From NCBI GenBank assembly GCA_018268935.1, contig JAFDVS010000051.1, positions 40,780-104,779 on the forward strand: DNA of 64,000 nt, written 5' to 3'. The notes beneath the pieces are model-generated. The model saw only the letters and a program-made list of their open reading frames with translations. It did no database searches and had not been told where the DNA came from. This DNA comes from Acidobacteriota bacterium. Its GTDB lineage: Bacteria; Acidobacteriota; Terriglobia; Bryobacterales; Bryobacteraceae. The translations under genes and the position numbers were made by a program. This document shows positions 18,201 to 26,315 of this stretch, piece after piece (position 1 is the stretch's first letter; each line of letters starts with the position of its first letter).

Positions 18201-18924
18201 CGTTCATGATGCCGCCGCCCGTGCGCCCGTACTCCGCGTTGTACAGGTTCGACATCATGTTGAACTCCTGCACCGCGTCCACAATCGGCACCAGTGCGAT
18301 GTTGTTGCTTCCCATCTGTCCGCCGTTCGATGCCCCGTCCAGCATGTACTCCGTCGACGAGTCGCGGCTCCCGTTTACCGACCATTGCGCAATCGCCCCG
18401 TTGTCGAACGGCCGCTGCCAGATCGCAGCGCCGTTGAACGTTACGCCCGACATCATCGTGCCCAGCATGAACGGGTTCCGCGCATTCAGCGGCAACTCCG
18501 CCACCTGCTGGTTCGTCACCACTCCGCCGCGCATCGCGGTCTGTGTTTCCAGCACCGCGGCCTCAGCCACCACGTTGACGGTCTCCGTCAATTGCCCGAC
18601 TTCCAGATTGATATCAATACCGGCGATCTTCGCCGCTTCCAGCACAATCCCTTCGCGCTGGTGCGTCTTGAACCCCGCGGCCGATACCGTCATCCGGTAG
18701 TTGCCTGGGCGTAGAAATGGAATCGAATACCCGCCGCTGGTGTCCGATGTGGCGTTCGTGGTTTCATTGCTGTCCACGTTGATTGCCGCCAGTTTCGCGC
18801 CTGGAATGGCGCTCCCGCTAGCGTCGTAGATGTGACCGGATATGGTCGATCGGAATTCCTGTGCAAAGAGGTTGACACAGATCAGGCATGCGGATGCAAG
18901 CATCCGGAAGGTGCGACACGACAT
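15289..18924 (-). CDS. TonB-dependent receptor, Oar-like
   Basis: 1211 residues from MSCRTFRMLASACLICVNLFAQE (signal peptide); GGGGAG precedes this ATG, so it is preferred to the longer frame at 19008. Residues about 25-120 are a carboxypeptidase-regulatory beta-sandwich (STISGHIYDASGSAIPGA). The plug contains LPLNARNPF, and the barrel ends QIQVRLKVNW with the terminal aromatic. It should be an outer-membrane transporter for an unknown large ligand. A strong terminator follows the stop. The 273 bp upstream (18925-19197) should hold its promoter, but I could not identify one; an AT-rich stretch near 19040-19060 is the only candidate area. Confidence 0.92.
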   Translation of the reverse strand: MSCRTFRMLASACLICVNLFAQEFRSTISGHIYDASGSAIPGAKLAAINVDSNETTNATSDTSGGYSIPFLRPGNYRMTVSAAGFKTHQREGIVLEAAKIAGIDINLEVGQLTETVNVVAEAAVLETQTAMRGGVVTNQQVAELPLNARNPFMLGTMMSGVTFNGAAIWQRPFDNGAIAQWSVNGSRDSSTEYMLDGASNGGQMGSNNIALVPIVDAVQEFNMMSNLYNAEYGRTGGGIMNVVLKSGGATFHGSAWEFMRRQSLDANTFQNNATGAKRPAHYLDQYGFQVEGPVYIPKLLTKSSAVKLFYSGAFENYREGTPNPLIVSWPEKEMRGGDFSKLVNAQGQKVTLYNPFDYTLDASGNPVRNPFPNNVIPGSMINPVARTVTGYMPEPNRAAPAGQRYSTSNLFLPDYYDKDKFYNLSLKFDWNFGDRHRAFFRHASNDRTEDRAVNGVDNKPGTDGQQPFQRINDAYVVDWVGTISPSLVLNARASYNRFIEKGFGRANEGFDLSKLGLPASLLSAIPGKAYFGRWNLDGYNSLGRGQSNNFTNTYQAEFSVTKIFSGHTMKAGFDIRQINYLQQNTGDILSFTGNTTWTSRLWNQNDTVSGDGYATFLLGIPSGTSNYPLFPWWKQIYSAPYIQDDWKVSRRLTLNLGLRIDFNAAPHEKWNRMNGPFDANVTSPLASQINLAGVTGIPADMQRYYDALRNLKGGMTFAGVGGIGSTPAKLNKNNWQPRFGAAYQINDRLVMRGGIGLYYSNPNNDYFQTAGFSTSTTLVNSNDGGRTAIANVLSNPYPTGISLPTGSSLGPLTFVGRNNNWFNSNFRTPKVWSFSFGFQYQVTKASMLDFSYVGSRSTDMNMSRDYNLVSNDFRKLCSGTQGGNANFCDAQVPNPFRGLSAFNGTGFFTANTISRFQMARLFPQFNGNLTEAGRNEAKLWYDSLQVNYNFRLRGGLSLLGNYTLSKQIEQSGFNDPYNNVLQKSVYFLDRPQVLKVTAIYELPFGRGRKFMNSSNGFVDRLVSGWQVTNFVVNPNLGFPADLPSNVIPLKSPLTAAGWSGKTDWKANQVRAWSPCVLRQQSDGSIAPMPYSLAAGCGTDQSNYVWLFTAVGSGQSAGSGYEPRYTPNRTGEVRRHHAFQWDASITKTTQITERIRAQVGFEAFNLANHNYFGRDQFNTDPNNPNFGTIFPSLVSTQNMLPRQIQVRLKVNW

Positions 18925-19197
18925 GGAATCTCCCCGTAGCCGGCCCTGGACGTGCCGGCCCCAACCTAAGTTACGAATAAAGGACGAACGAGTCGAATGC
19001 AATCCCAATAACCCTAAAAACCCTGCGATTGCACGTTGGGGTTAAATATAGCCCAACGCGCAGTGCATGGCAAGGCAAAACATTCAATTGCTCGCACAAA
19101 GTGAGGAAATTTTAACGATGCCGTCTGGCTCTATGAAAAACGGAATCAAATCCTCGGCCCTTCCACCCCACAAATACAGTTTTTCAAAGCCTTCCGT

Positions 19198-21582
19198 TCA
19201 CTGCTCCCCTGGCTCTCGCACCGCATGCACCCGGTTCGCCTCCAGCCCGCGTAGCACCTGCTTCGCTCCAGACGGCCACTCCACGGTAAGAGTATCCACT
19301 CTTCGCTGTGAGCCAATTCCTACGTGCTGCCGGTACGGATTAGTCGCCCCAAATCCTTCGCTCCCCTTCACCTCCCGGTACACCACTAACTCACCCGCGC
19401 GTACCGTCAGCTTCGCCCCAATCGCCAAACGGTTACTTTTCGTTGACTGTAGATCAATCTGAACCCAGTTGTTCTGATTCCCTCGCATGTTCCTGTAAAA
19501 GGCATTGAATGCGTGATCCCCTGGGTAATGCCCCCCCAACTGGGCAAAGATGTCCAGATCGCCATCATCGTCGATATCGGCGAACGCTACACCATGTCCC
19601 TTATTCCCCGGCCGCGCGAAACCAACTGTGTCCGTCATGTCCGTGAAAGTCCCATTCCCCTCGTTCCGGAAAAAACGGTTCGGCTCCAATCGAGTCAACT
19701 GCGGATCACCTGTACCGAAGTACAAATCCACATACCCGTCGTTGTCTACATCCGCCACGCCCGCGCCCATCGTTCCCATCGGGAAATATAACTTCGCCTG
19801 GAACGTCACATCGGTGAACGTGCCGTTCCCATTGTTCCGGAACAGCCGGCTCGCGTCCGGATGCACCGCCCGCGCGTTCGCCGGCGCATAACCGTTCTTC
19901 AGCCCTTCCACCACCACGTCCCACGGCGCCAGGCTCGTCGTCAAAAGATCCGGCCACCCATCATTGTCGAAGTCCACAAAGAAGGCCACAAACCCGTTGT
20001 GCGGCGCTTGCATCACCCCCGCCTTCTGCGTGACGTTGCGGAATCGCCACCCGCCCTCGTTGTGATACAGCCGGTTCGGCCCATCATTCAACCCGTTCAC
20101 AAATACGTCCAGCCGCCCGTCTTTGTCGTAGTCTCCCAATGCCAAACCAATTGCCCCATGACTCGATGGTTCCGTCCCCCATGCCTGCGCCGTCATGTTC
20201 GTGAACGTGCCATCGCGATTGTTCCGGTACACCTGCGGCACGCTGCCGTCCTTCAATACCCCATTGGCAATCACCGCATCCACCCACCCGTCGTTGTCCA
20301 GATCCCCCCACAGCGAAATGAACCCCGACCCTCCATCGTTCAATCCGCTCTTCACGGATACATCCACATACCGCCCCCGTTCGTTATGGAACAGCCGGTT
20401 CGGCATCGGCCCCGACCACCCATTCAACGTTACGTACAAATCCAGCCAGCCATCGTTGTCATAGTCCATCAGGTTCAGCGAATACCCCGACGGGATCTTC
20501 TCCAGTCCCACCGCAGCCGTCATATCCGTGAACTTGCCGCCTTCATTCCGATGCGCGCTCAGAAACCCTCCGCTCCCGCATACCAGCACATCCAGATCCC
20601 CGTCGTTGTCCACATCCCCAAACGCCACCGTCCCGTTGCCATTGAACTTCCGCAGCCCGATCGACTCGGCCATATCCTCAAATGCCAGAGACGGATGCGC
20701 TGTCTTCGCCCGCAGGAATGGCGCAATCGCCGGCAACTCCGGCACAGGCCCCTGGATCTGCGATACGGCTGTCTTCAGCAAATACTGATCCACCGCATTT
20801 GGCGCCCACTGCAATGCCTCGTGAAAACGTCGCGCCGCATCGTCGAAGTGCCCCGTCCGGTACAGGCTCGCCCCCAACTCCCGCAACGCCGCCCCACGTT
20901 GCGCCGCGCTCAGATTGCGCTGCAGTTCAATTTCGTAATACCGGATTGCTTTATCGTAATTGCCTCGCCGCGCCAGCGTGTTCCCCATCAGGAACAGCGA
21001 CGCTGCTTCCTCCGCGCTATGCGGCACCACCTCGTCCAACACCCGGTCCAGCAAATCGAACGAACGATCCAACCCCAGCAGCGGATCGTGCGGCACCCGG
21101 TGCCCGCTTTCCTGCGAAAACCGTACCTCCCCAGACATCCACTCACTCAAATTGATTAGAAATCCATGATTGTGCGGCTCCAGTTTCGCCGCCCTCGCCG
21201 CCAGTTGATAAGAGAGATTCGGATCATAATATAACAATTCTGCCCGCGCATGAATCATCGCCTTCGCCCGCAGCGCCGGAATATGGTCCGGCGCCTTCTG
21301 CAACGTGATCCCCAGATTCTCCATCGCTAGCGCCAGCGCGATGCGCCGCTTCGCCGCGTCCGTCTCACGATAGAAGTCCGCCAGGTACGAACGCGCCATC
21401 TGAAACACGATCTCCGCGTTCTCCGGTTCCCGCTTCCGCAATGCCTCCAGCTCCACTCGCGCCGCCGCCGTCTTGCCCTCCCGCAACATCATCGAAGCGC
21501 GCGCCAGCGGGCCCGTCCGCTCCGCCAGCTCCTGCGCCGCCAGCATCGCCACCACTGCGCATCCCATTACCATCCGCTTCAT
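19198..21582 (-). CDS. Secreted TPR + FG-GAP/VCBS repeat protein with ASPIC/UnbV C-terminus
   Basis: 794 residues. A short signal peptide (MVMGCAVVAMLAAQ within the first 17 residues) is followed by TPR-like helices to about 290. From about 300 to 690 there are at least seven FG-GAP/VCBS blades with calcium loops such as DVDNDGDLDVLV, DYDNDGWLDLYV and DIDDDGDLDIFA. The ASPIC/UnbV domain ends the protein (AIGAKLTVRAGE ... VEWPSGAKQ). Such proteins are extracellular or periplasmic propellers, abundant in Acidobacteria and Planctomycetes, with no defined role. The start overlaps the stop of the TPR gene by 4 nt (ATGA). Confidence 0.9.
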   Translation of the reverse strand: MKRMVMGCAVVAMLAAQELAERTGPLARASMMLREGKTAAARVELEALRKREPENAEIVFQMARSYLADFYRETDAAKRRIALALAMENLGITLQKAPDHIPALRAKAMIHARAELLYYDPNLSYQLAARAAKLEPHNHGFLINLSEWMSGEVRFSQESGHRVPHDPLLGLDRSFDLLDRVLDEVVPHSAEEAASLFLMGNTLARRGNYDKAIRYYEIELQRNLSAAQRGAALRELGASLYRTGHFDDAARRFHEALQWAPNAVDQYLLKTAVSQIQGPVPELPAIAPFLRAKTAHPSLAFEDMAESIGLRKFNGNGTVAFGDVDNDGDLDVLVCGSGGFLSAHRNEGGKFTDMTAAVGLEKIPSGYSLNLMDYDNDGWLDLYVTLNGWSGPMPNRLFHNERGRYVDVSVKSGLNDGGSGFISLWGDLDNDGWVDAVIANGVLKDGSVPQVYRNNRDGTFTNMTAQAWGTEPSSHGAIGLALGDYDKDGRLDVFVNGLNDGPNRLYHNEGGWRFRNVTQKAGVMQAPHNGFVAFFVDFDNDGWPDLLTTSLAPWDVVVEGLKNGYAPANARAVHPDASRLFRNNGNGTFTDVTFQAKLYFPMGTMGAGVADVDNDGYVDLYFGTGDPQLTRLEPNRFFRNEGNGTFTDMTDTVGFARPGNKGHGVAFADIDDDGDLDIFAQLGGHYPGDHAFNAFYRNMRGNQNNWVQIDLQSTKSNRLAIGAKLTVRAGELVVYREVKGSEGFGATNPYRQHVGIGSQRRVDTLTVEWPSGAKQVLRGLEANRVHAVREPGEQ

Positions 21583-22325
21583 TGCGCCGCCGCCTCCAAT
21601 CTCGCCGCCGCTTCAAAGTGCGCCTTCGCCTCCGCGCCACGCCCAAGCCGTACCAACGCCTTCGCCAGCAACACATGCGCCTGCCCCGAATTGGGCGTCA
21701 ACCGCACAGCCGCCTCCAACTGCTCCCGCGCTCCCTCTCCATCGTTCTTCTCAAGCAACAGCCGCCCCAGATGCACCCGCGCCGCCCCCGCATTCGGAAA
21801 TGTGGACACCGTGGCCCGCAACACCGGTTCTGCTTCCCCTTGACGTCCCTGCCGCAGCAGAAACAACCCCAGCGCCGCCCCTGCATCCGCCGTCTTCCAA
21901 CCGCACGTCCGCAACGCCTGCCGAAACGCCGCCTCCGCTTCCGCCCCGTTGCCCAGCGCCTCGTGCGCTTGCCCTTTCGCCAATTGCACCTCGCACGACC
22001 CCGCCGGAGCCTTCTCCAACGCCACCAGCGAATCCGGGAACCGATTCAATGCATACAGCGCGCGTCCATGGTAGTAACACGCGTCCGCCAACGCCGGCGC
22101 CAACCGGCACGCCTTCGCAAAAGCCGGCTCCGCATTCGCATATTGATTCATCGATGCATACGCCACACCCAACGCCTTCCACACCCGCGCATCCTTCGGC
22201 TGATCGCGCGACACCTTCTCCAGCAGCCCCACCGCCGCCTGTGGATTCCCCTTCTCGATCAATGCCACGGCATCGTCGTACTCCGTCCCCGCCAAAGCAA
22301 ACCCGCACAAAAGAAGCGTCAGCAC
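21579..22325 (-). CDS. Periplasmic TPR protein
   Basis: 248 residues, starting with GTG at 22325 and a signal peptide (LTLLLCGFALAG). The remainder is a run of tetratricopeptide-like helix pairs (for example DARVWKALGVAYASMNQYANAEPAFAK..., about 55-245). It is translationally coupled to the FG-GAP/UnbV protein downstream, which also begins with TPR helices; together they may form an extended scaffold on the cell surface. It is divergent from a second FG-GAP/UnbV gene with 41 bp between starts, so the three genes probably share a regulatory region. No Shine-Dalgarno precedes the GTG. Confidence 0.85.
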   Translation of the reverse strand: MLTLLLCGFALAGTEYDDAVALIEKGNPQAAVGLLEKVSRDQPKDARVWKALGVAYASMNQYANAEPAFAKACRLAPALADACYYHGRALYALNRFPDSLVALEKAPAGSCEVQLAKGQAHEALGNGAEAEAAFRQALRTCGWKTADAGAALGLFLLRQGRQGEAEPVLRATVSTFPNAGAARVHLGRLLLEKNDGEGAREQLEAAVRLTPNSGQAHVLLAKALVRLGRGAEAKAHFEAAARLEAAAQ

Positions 22326-22366
22326 TTTCTAGTCAACATAACATGAGGGTACTCTGAGAGAGTCTC

Positions 22367-23938
22367 ATGCTAGCGCCGTTGCTCCTCGCAGCCCTCGCCT
22401 TCGAAGATCACTCCTCCATCCCTTTTGTGCTCCGTCACCACCCCACTCCCGAAAAGCACCAGATCGAAACCATGCCCGGCGGCCTCGCCGCTTTCGACTA
22501 CGACAACGACGGCCGCATCGATCTCTTCTTCACCAACGGCGCCCCCCAGCCCTCGCTCATCAAACAACATCCCGCCGACTGCAATCGCCTCTACCGCAAC
22601 CTCGGCAATTGGCGCTTCGAAGATGTCACCGATCGCGCTGGCCTCTGCGGCGAAGGCTATTCCATCGGCGCCGCCACTGCCGACTATGACAACGACGGCT
22701 TCACCGACATTTACGTCGCGGGAGTCAATCGCAACCTCCTCTTCCGCAATCGCGGTGACGGCACATTCGAAGACGTCACCGCCAAGGCAGGCCTCGCCAA
22801 TCGCGGCCAGTGGGCCGTCGCCGCCGGCTGGTTCGACTACAACAACGATTCCCGCCTCGACCTCTTCATCGTCAACTACGTCCGCTGGGACCCCGCCAAA
22901 GAGCCCTTCTGCGGCGACGCAAAGGCCGGCTACCGTTCCTATTGCCATCCCAAATTCTACGAAGGCCTGCCCAATCTGCTGTACCGCAACAACGGCGATG
23001 GCACGTTCACTGACGTCTCCCAACAGACCGGCATCGCCCAACACACAGGGAAGGGAATGGGCGTCGCCTTCGCCCAAACCACCGGCAGCGGCCCGCTCGA
23101 CATCCTCGTCACCAACGACACCACTCCGAACTTCCTCTTCCGCAATCGCGGCAACGGCACATTCGAAGAAACCGGCTTCACCGCTGGCATCGCCATGAAC
23201 GACGATGGCCGCGCCCTCTCTTCCATGGGTGTCGACTTCCGCCCCATGCGCGGCCCGCTCCCCGACATCTTCATCACCGCCCTCTCCAACGAAACCTTCC
23301 CCCTCTATCGCAACCGTGACGGCCGCACCTTCTCAGACGCCACCTACGCCTCCCAAATCGGCCGCGCCACTATGCCCTTCAGCGGTTGGGGCGCGGGCAT
23401 CTACGACTTCGACAACGACACGCGCAAAGACATCTTCGCCGCCTGCGGCGACGTGCAGGACAACACCGAGGTCTACTCCAGCCGCAAATCCAAACAACCC
23501 AACCTGCTTCTGATCGCCAAACCCGGCGACACCTTCGAACCCGCGCCAATCGGCACGCCCGCGCTGCACCGCGGCGCCGCATTTGCTGACTTCGACAACG
23601 ACGGCCGCATCGACATCGCCCTCACCCACCTCGGCGGCAAACCTGTCCTGTTGCGCAACACCCTTGGCGCCGGCAACCATTGGATCGCCTTCCACCTCCG
23701 CGGCACACGCAGCAACCGCGACGCCATCGGCGCTCGCATCCACATTGTCACCACCGCCGGCGAGCAGTGGAATCACGTCACCACTTCCGTCGGCTATGCC
23801 TCATCGTCGCCCACCATCGTCCACTTCGGCCTCGGTGCAAACACCACCATCACCGAAGCCGAAATCCATTGGCCCTCCGGCGAGCGCACCACCATCAAAG
23901 CGCCCGCCATCAACCGCCTCTACACCATCCGCGAATAG
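22367..23938 (+). CDS. Secreted FG-GAP/VCBS repeat protein with ASPIC/UnbV C-terminus
   Basis: 523 residues with signal peptide MLAPLLLAALA. There are five or more calcium-binding FG-GAP loops (DYDNDGRIDLFF, DYDNDGFTDIYV, DYNNDSRLDLFI, DFDNDTRKDIFA, DFDNDGRIDIAL) forming a propeller over about 30-440. The ASPIC/UnbV domain follows (AIGARIHIVTTAGE ... HWPSGERT). It lacks the TPR region of its divergent paralogue at 19198-21582. A GAGAG Shine-Dalgarno-like stretch precedes ATG. It ends 6 bp before the stop of the convergent SDR gene. Function is unknown beyond likely extracellular binding. Confidence 0.9.
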   Translation: MLAPLLLAALAFEDHSSIPFVLRHHPTPEKHQIETMPGGLAAFDYDNDGRIDLFFTNGAPQPSLIKQHPADCNRLYRNLGNWRFEDVTDRAGLCGEGYSIGAATADYDNDGFTDIYVAGVNRNLLFRNRGDGTFEDVTAKAGLANRGQWAVAAGWFDYNNDSRLDLFIVNYVRWDPAKEPFCGDAKAGYRSYCHPKFYEGLPNLLYRNNGDGTFTDVSQQTGIAQHTGKGMGVAFAQTTGSGPLDILVTNDTTPNFLFRNRGNGTFEETGFTAGIAMNDDGRALSSMGVDFRPMRGPLPDIFITALSNETFPLYRNRDGRTFSDATYASQIGRATMPFSGWGAGIYDFDNDTRKDIFAACGDVQDNTEVYSSRKSKQPNLLLIAKPGDTFEPAPIGTPALHRGAAFADFDNDGRIDIALTHLGGKPVLLRNTLGAGNHWIAFHLRGTRSNRDAIGARIHIVTTAGEQWNHVTTSVGYASSSPTIVHFGLGANTTITEAEIHWPSGERTTIKAPAINRLYTIRE

Positions 23939-23944
23939 CGCCCC

Positions 23945-24718
23945 TTAATACGCGCGCGCCATCGAGCCGCCGTCCACCGTGATCACCGTCCCGTTCACAA
24001 AGCTCGCCGCATCCGAGCACAACCACACCACCGCTTCCGCTACTTCTTCCATATTCCCGAGCCGCTTCATCGCTGAGTGCCGTTGCAGCGTCGCCGCGAA
24101 AAACTCCGGCATCGCGCCTACCGCCCCTTCCATCACCTCCGTTCGCGTATACCCCGGACTCACACAATTGATCCGCACCCCAGTGCCCGCATAATCAATC
24201 GCCGCCGATTTCGACAACCCCACCAGCCCGTGCTTGCTCGCGCAATACGGTGCATGCCCCAACTCGCTCGGCTTCGATCCATAAATCGACGACATATTCA
24301 CAATCGCGCCCCCGCCCTGCCGCAGCATCACAGGAATCTCATACTTCATCGACAGCCACACACCCTTCAGATTCACATTCATCACCGCATCCCACCCCGC
24401 CTCATCCACGTCCGCCACCGGAGTCATCACCGGCCCCGATACACCCGCGTTATTCACCGCATAATCCAATCGTCCAAACCGCGCCACCACCTGTTCCACC
24501 ATCTCCTCAATATCCGCCCGCTGCGACACATCGGCCTTCACAAACAAAGCCTCCGCACGCAGCGCCTCAATCTTCCGCACCATCGCCTCGCCCTGCTCCA
24601 CCCGCCGGGCCGCAATCGCCACCTTCGCCCCACCGCGCGCAAACCGCAGCGCCGTCGCCGCGCCAATCCCCGAACTTCCGCCTGTAATAAGAGCCACCTT
24701 ACCCGAAAAAGAATGCAT
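23945..24718 (-). CDS. Short-chain dehydrogenase/reductase
   Basis: 257 residues from MHSFSGKVAL. Classical SDR features: cofactor motif TGGSSGIG (12-19), NNAG (89-92), catalytic Ser143 and Tyr158-x3-Lys162 (YCASK), and the C-terminal DGG at 249-251. Ala-Ala-Arg-Arg after the second strand suggests NADP preference. The substrate is unknown. The divergent nitrilase-family gene starts only 21 bp away, so both promoters must overlap each other and the coding ends. A CATAAT hexamer sits 6 nt before ATG and there is no Shine-Dalgarno. An upstream in-frame ATG at 24739 would overlap the partner's start. Confidence 0.9.
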   Translation of the reverse strand: MHSFSGKVALITGGSSGIGAATALRFARGGAKVAIAARRVEQGEAMVRKIEALRAEALFVKADVSQRADIEEMVEQVVARFGRLDYAVNNAGVSGPVMTPVADVDEAGWDAVMNVNLKGVWLSMKYEIPVMLRQGGGAIVNMSSIYGSKPSELGHAPYCASKHGLVGLSKSAAIDYAGTGVRINCVSPGYTRTEVMEGAVGAMPEFFAATLQRHSAMKRLGNMEEVAEAVVWLCSDAASFVNGTVITVDGGSMARAY

Positions 24719-24723
24719 CCAGT

Positions 24724-24730
24724 TATTATG
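24724..24730. promoter_or_regulatory. Overlapping divergent -10 elements
   Basis: Plus strand TATTAT (24724-24729), 10 nt before ATG 24740. Minus strand CATAAT (24730-24725), 6 nt before ATG 24718. The two hexamers occupy the same bases, so RNA polymerase could serve only one direction at a time. No good -35 was found for either. Confidence 0.45.
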
Positions 24731-24739
24731 GGCAGACAT

Positions 24740-25492
24740 ATGGCAGCGAACGCCATCATCATCGCCGCGGCTCAATCCAGCGCAAAGCCCGGCGACATCG
24801 CCGCCAACCTCGCCACTCATCTGCGCTTCGCCGAGGCCGCCGCCGCCCACAGCGTGCAACTCCTCGTCTTCCCGGAACTCTCCCTCACCGGCTACGAGCT
24901 CTCGCTCGCCCCTTCGCACACCATCGATCCCCGCAGCCCCCAACTCCATCCCCTCCGCCACCAGGCCGTCCGCACCCGCGTGACCATCGTCGCCGGCGCG
25001 CCGCTCGCTGCCCCCAACAACCAACTCCACATCGGAGCCATCGCATTTCTCCCCGATGGTAGTCTGTCTACCTACGCGAAGATTCACGTCCACTCCAGCG
25101 AGCAGCACGTCTTCTCACCCGGCCCCGGCGGCCCCGACCTCCACATCGACGGCACACCCGTGGCCCTCGCCATCTGTGCCGACGCCTCCCATCCCCAACA
25201 TGCCGCCAACGCCGCTGCCCGCCGCGCCCGCATCTACGCCACCGGAGCCATGATCGACATCCCCGCCTACCCCCGCAAATCCGCCCTCCTCGAATCCTAC
25301 GCCCGCGATCACGGCATGGCCGTGCTCCTCGCCAACTACAGCGGCGACACCGGTGGCATGCAATCCGCCGGCAACAGCGCCATCTGGTCCGAAACGGGCA
25401 CACCAATCGCCGTGGCCCAGGGCAGGGAAGAACTGCTAGTCATCGCCAGCCGGCAATCAGGCCATTGGACCGGCTCTGTGGTCTCACTGTAG
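24740..25492 (+). CDS. Carbon-nitrogen hydrolase (nitrilase family)
   Basis: 250 residues. The catalytic triad is readable: Glu46 (FPELSLTGY), Lys114 (YAKIHVHSSE) and Cys146 (AICADASHP). This superfamily cleaves amides, carbamoyl groups or nitriles in the cytoplasm. A slightly longer form from ATG 24728 is possible. The last 9 bp overlap the convergent nucleotidyltransferase gene. With a near-absent intergenic region to the SDR gene, the two may be co-controlled. The substrate is undetermined; candidates include small amides or omega-amidated acids. Confidence 0.9.
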   Translation: MAANAIIIAAAQSSAKPGDIAANLATHLRFAEAAAAHSVQLLVFPELSLTGYELSLAPSHTIDPRSPQLHPLRHQAVRTRVTIVAGAPLAAPNNQLHIGAIAFLPDGSLSTYAKIHVHSSEQHVFSPGPGGPDLHIDGTPVALAICADASHPQHAANAAARRARIYATGAMIDIPAYPRKSALLESYARDHGMAVLLANYSGDTGGMQSAGNSAIWSETGTPIAVAQGREELLVIASRQSGHWTGSVVSL

Positions 25493-26050
25493 GAACTTGT
25501 TCAACTCCTCCAACACGCCCAACTCCACCGCCATCTCGTGCAAGTAGGCACGATCCAATTTCTCGCCCTGTATCGTGATTACGGCCAGAATGTCCCGCCG
25601 CTGCTGCTCGCTTACACCACCGGCCTGTCGCATCCAGTCGAGTTTCGCCAGTATCGTATCCTCAGGGCTTACCATCGCGAAGTCGATCAGTTTCCCCTCC
25701 ACCTCGATCTCCCGAAACTGCCTGCGATCCAACTCGCGTTGGGGAAAGAGTCCATTGCCGGCCGGGAAAAGATCGAACTTGGATGCCGTCGGGATATGGA
25801 TTACGTTCACGCTCCTTCCCCTACGAATCGCGTCTTGGATCATGTCTGCATCTACGTAGAATTCGGCGCTCAGACAATCCACAAAGTCCCCTACTCGGTC
25901 TTCATCAAGTTCCACCAGAATGTCGACATCATTTGTGAAGCGATGAGTTCCGTACTCTGAACTTGCCACCGAGCCCCCGACCGCGTACCGCATTTCAAGC
26001 CGGTCAAATGCTGCCAGCAGTTTTTCGAAGGCGTCCGCTAGCCCGTTCAT
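25484..26050 (-). CDS. Nucleotidyltransferase-fold protein (MNT/AbiEii-like)
   Basis: 188 residues. The pol-beta nucleotidyltransferase core is visible: GGSVASSEYG (about 24-33) followed by NDVDILVEL (about 40-48), the G-S...D-x-D pattern that binds metal-ATP. A later FAMVSPEDTILAKLDWMRQAGG region resembles AbiEii/DUF6036-type proteins. The start at 26050 is set by GGGAGGAG five nt upstream and lies 47 bp inside the end of the preceding small gene, so translation is coupled. Such proteins are often toxins or regulators that nucleotidylate partners in two-gene systems. Function is inferred only. Confidence 0.8.
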   Translation of the reverse strand: MNGLADAFEKLLAAFDRLEMRYAVGGSVASSEYGTHRFTNDVDILVELDEDRVGDFVDCLSAEFYVDADMIQDAIRRGRSVNVIHIPTASKFDLFPAGNGLFPQRELDRRQFREIEVEGKLIDFAMVSPEDTILAKLDWMRQAGGVSEQQRRDILAVITIQGEKLDRAYLHEMAVELGVLEELNKFLQ

Positions 26051-26315
26051 CGTACTCCTCCCGCTCTCCTCTTGGGTACGCTTTCTCCGCCAACTCCCGC
26101 CCATAGCGCCGCGCCGCTAACTCCCGCAACGCATCGTATTCACTAATCCCCGGGTTCGCACGGCGAATCTCACCTAGCGCCAAGGCAGTCATGAAATCAA
26201 CCATTTGAAAAACCATGGCAGTCTTCCGCCCCGGCGGCAACCGCCGCAGCGCCTCCACCCAAACCTCCATCGCCTCCGGACTCGTATCCGCCGGCCGCCA
26301 ATCCTCCATACTCAT
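26004..26315 (-). CDS. Small partner protein of the nucleotidyltransferase
   Basis: 103 residues from MSMEDWRPAD, all helical in appearance: EVWVEALRRLPPGRKTAMVF, MTALALGEIRRANPGIS, LRELAARRYGRELAEKAYP. From memory, proteins of this pattern (LRxxPPxxK...LAxxxIRxxxPxxS...ELAxxxYG) precede AbiEii-like nucleotidyltransferases in Cyanobacteria, Chloroflexi and Acidobacteria; this needs a search. It overlaps the DUF1501 stop by one base (TGATG) and the nucleotidyltransferase gene by 47 bp, making a tightly coupled tail on that operon. An antitoxin or substrate role is possible but unproven. Confidence 0.78.
   Translation of the reverse strand: MSMEDWRPADTSPEAMEVWVEALRRLPPGRKTAMVFQMVDFMTALALGEIRRANPGISEYDALRELAARRYGRELAEKAYPRGEREEYDERASGRLRKTAGSI

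Noticed and set aside
18960..19060. Possible inverted repeat (AACCC...GGGTT-like) upstream of the second TonB receptor
   Set aside because: Short, imperfect arms with no fixed loop; could be chance in this sequence.
23939..23960. GCGCCCCTTAA near the SDR stop resembling the 18-mer unit
   Set aside because: Match is short and most of it lies in SDR codons; not counted as a repeat copy.
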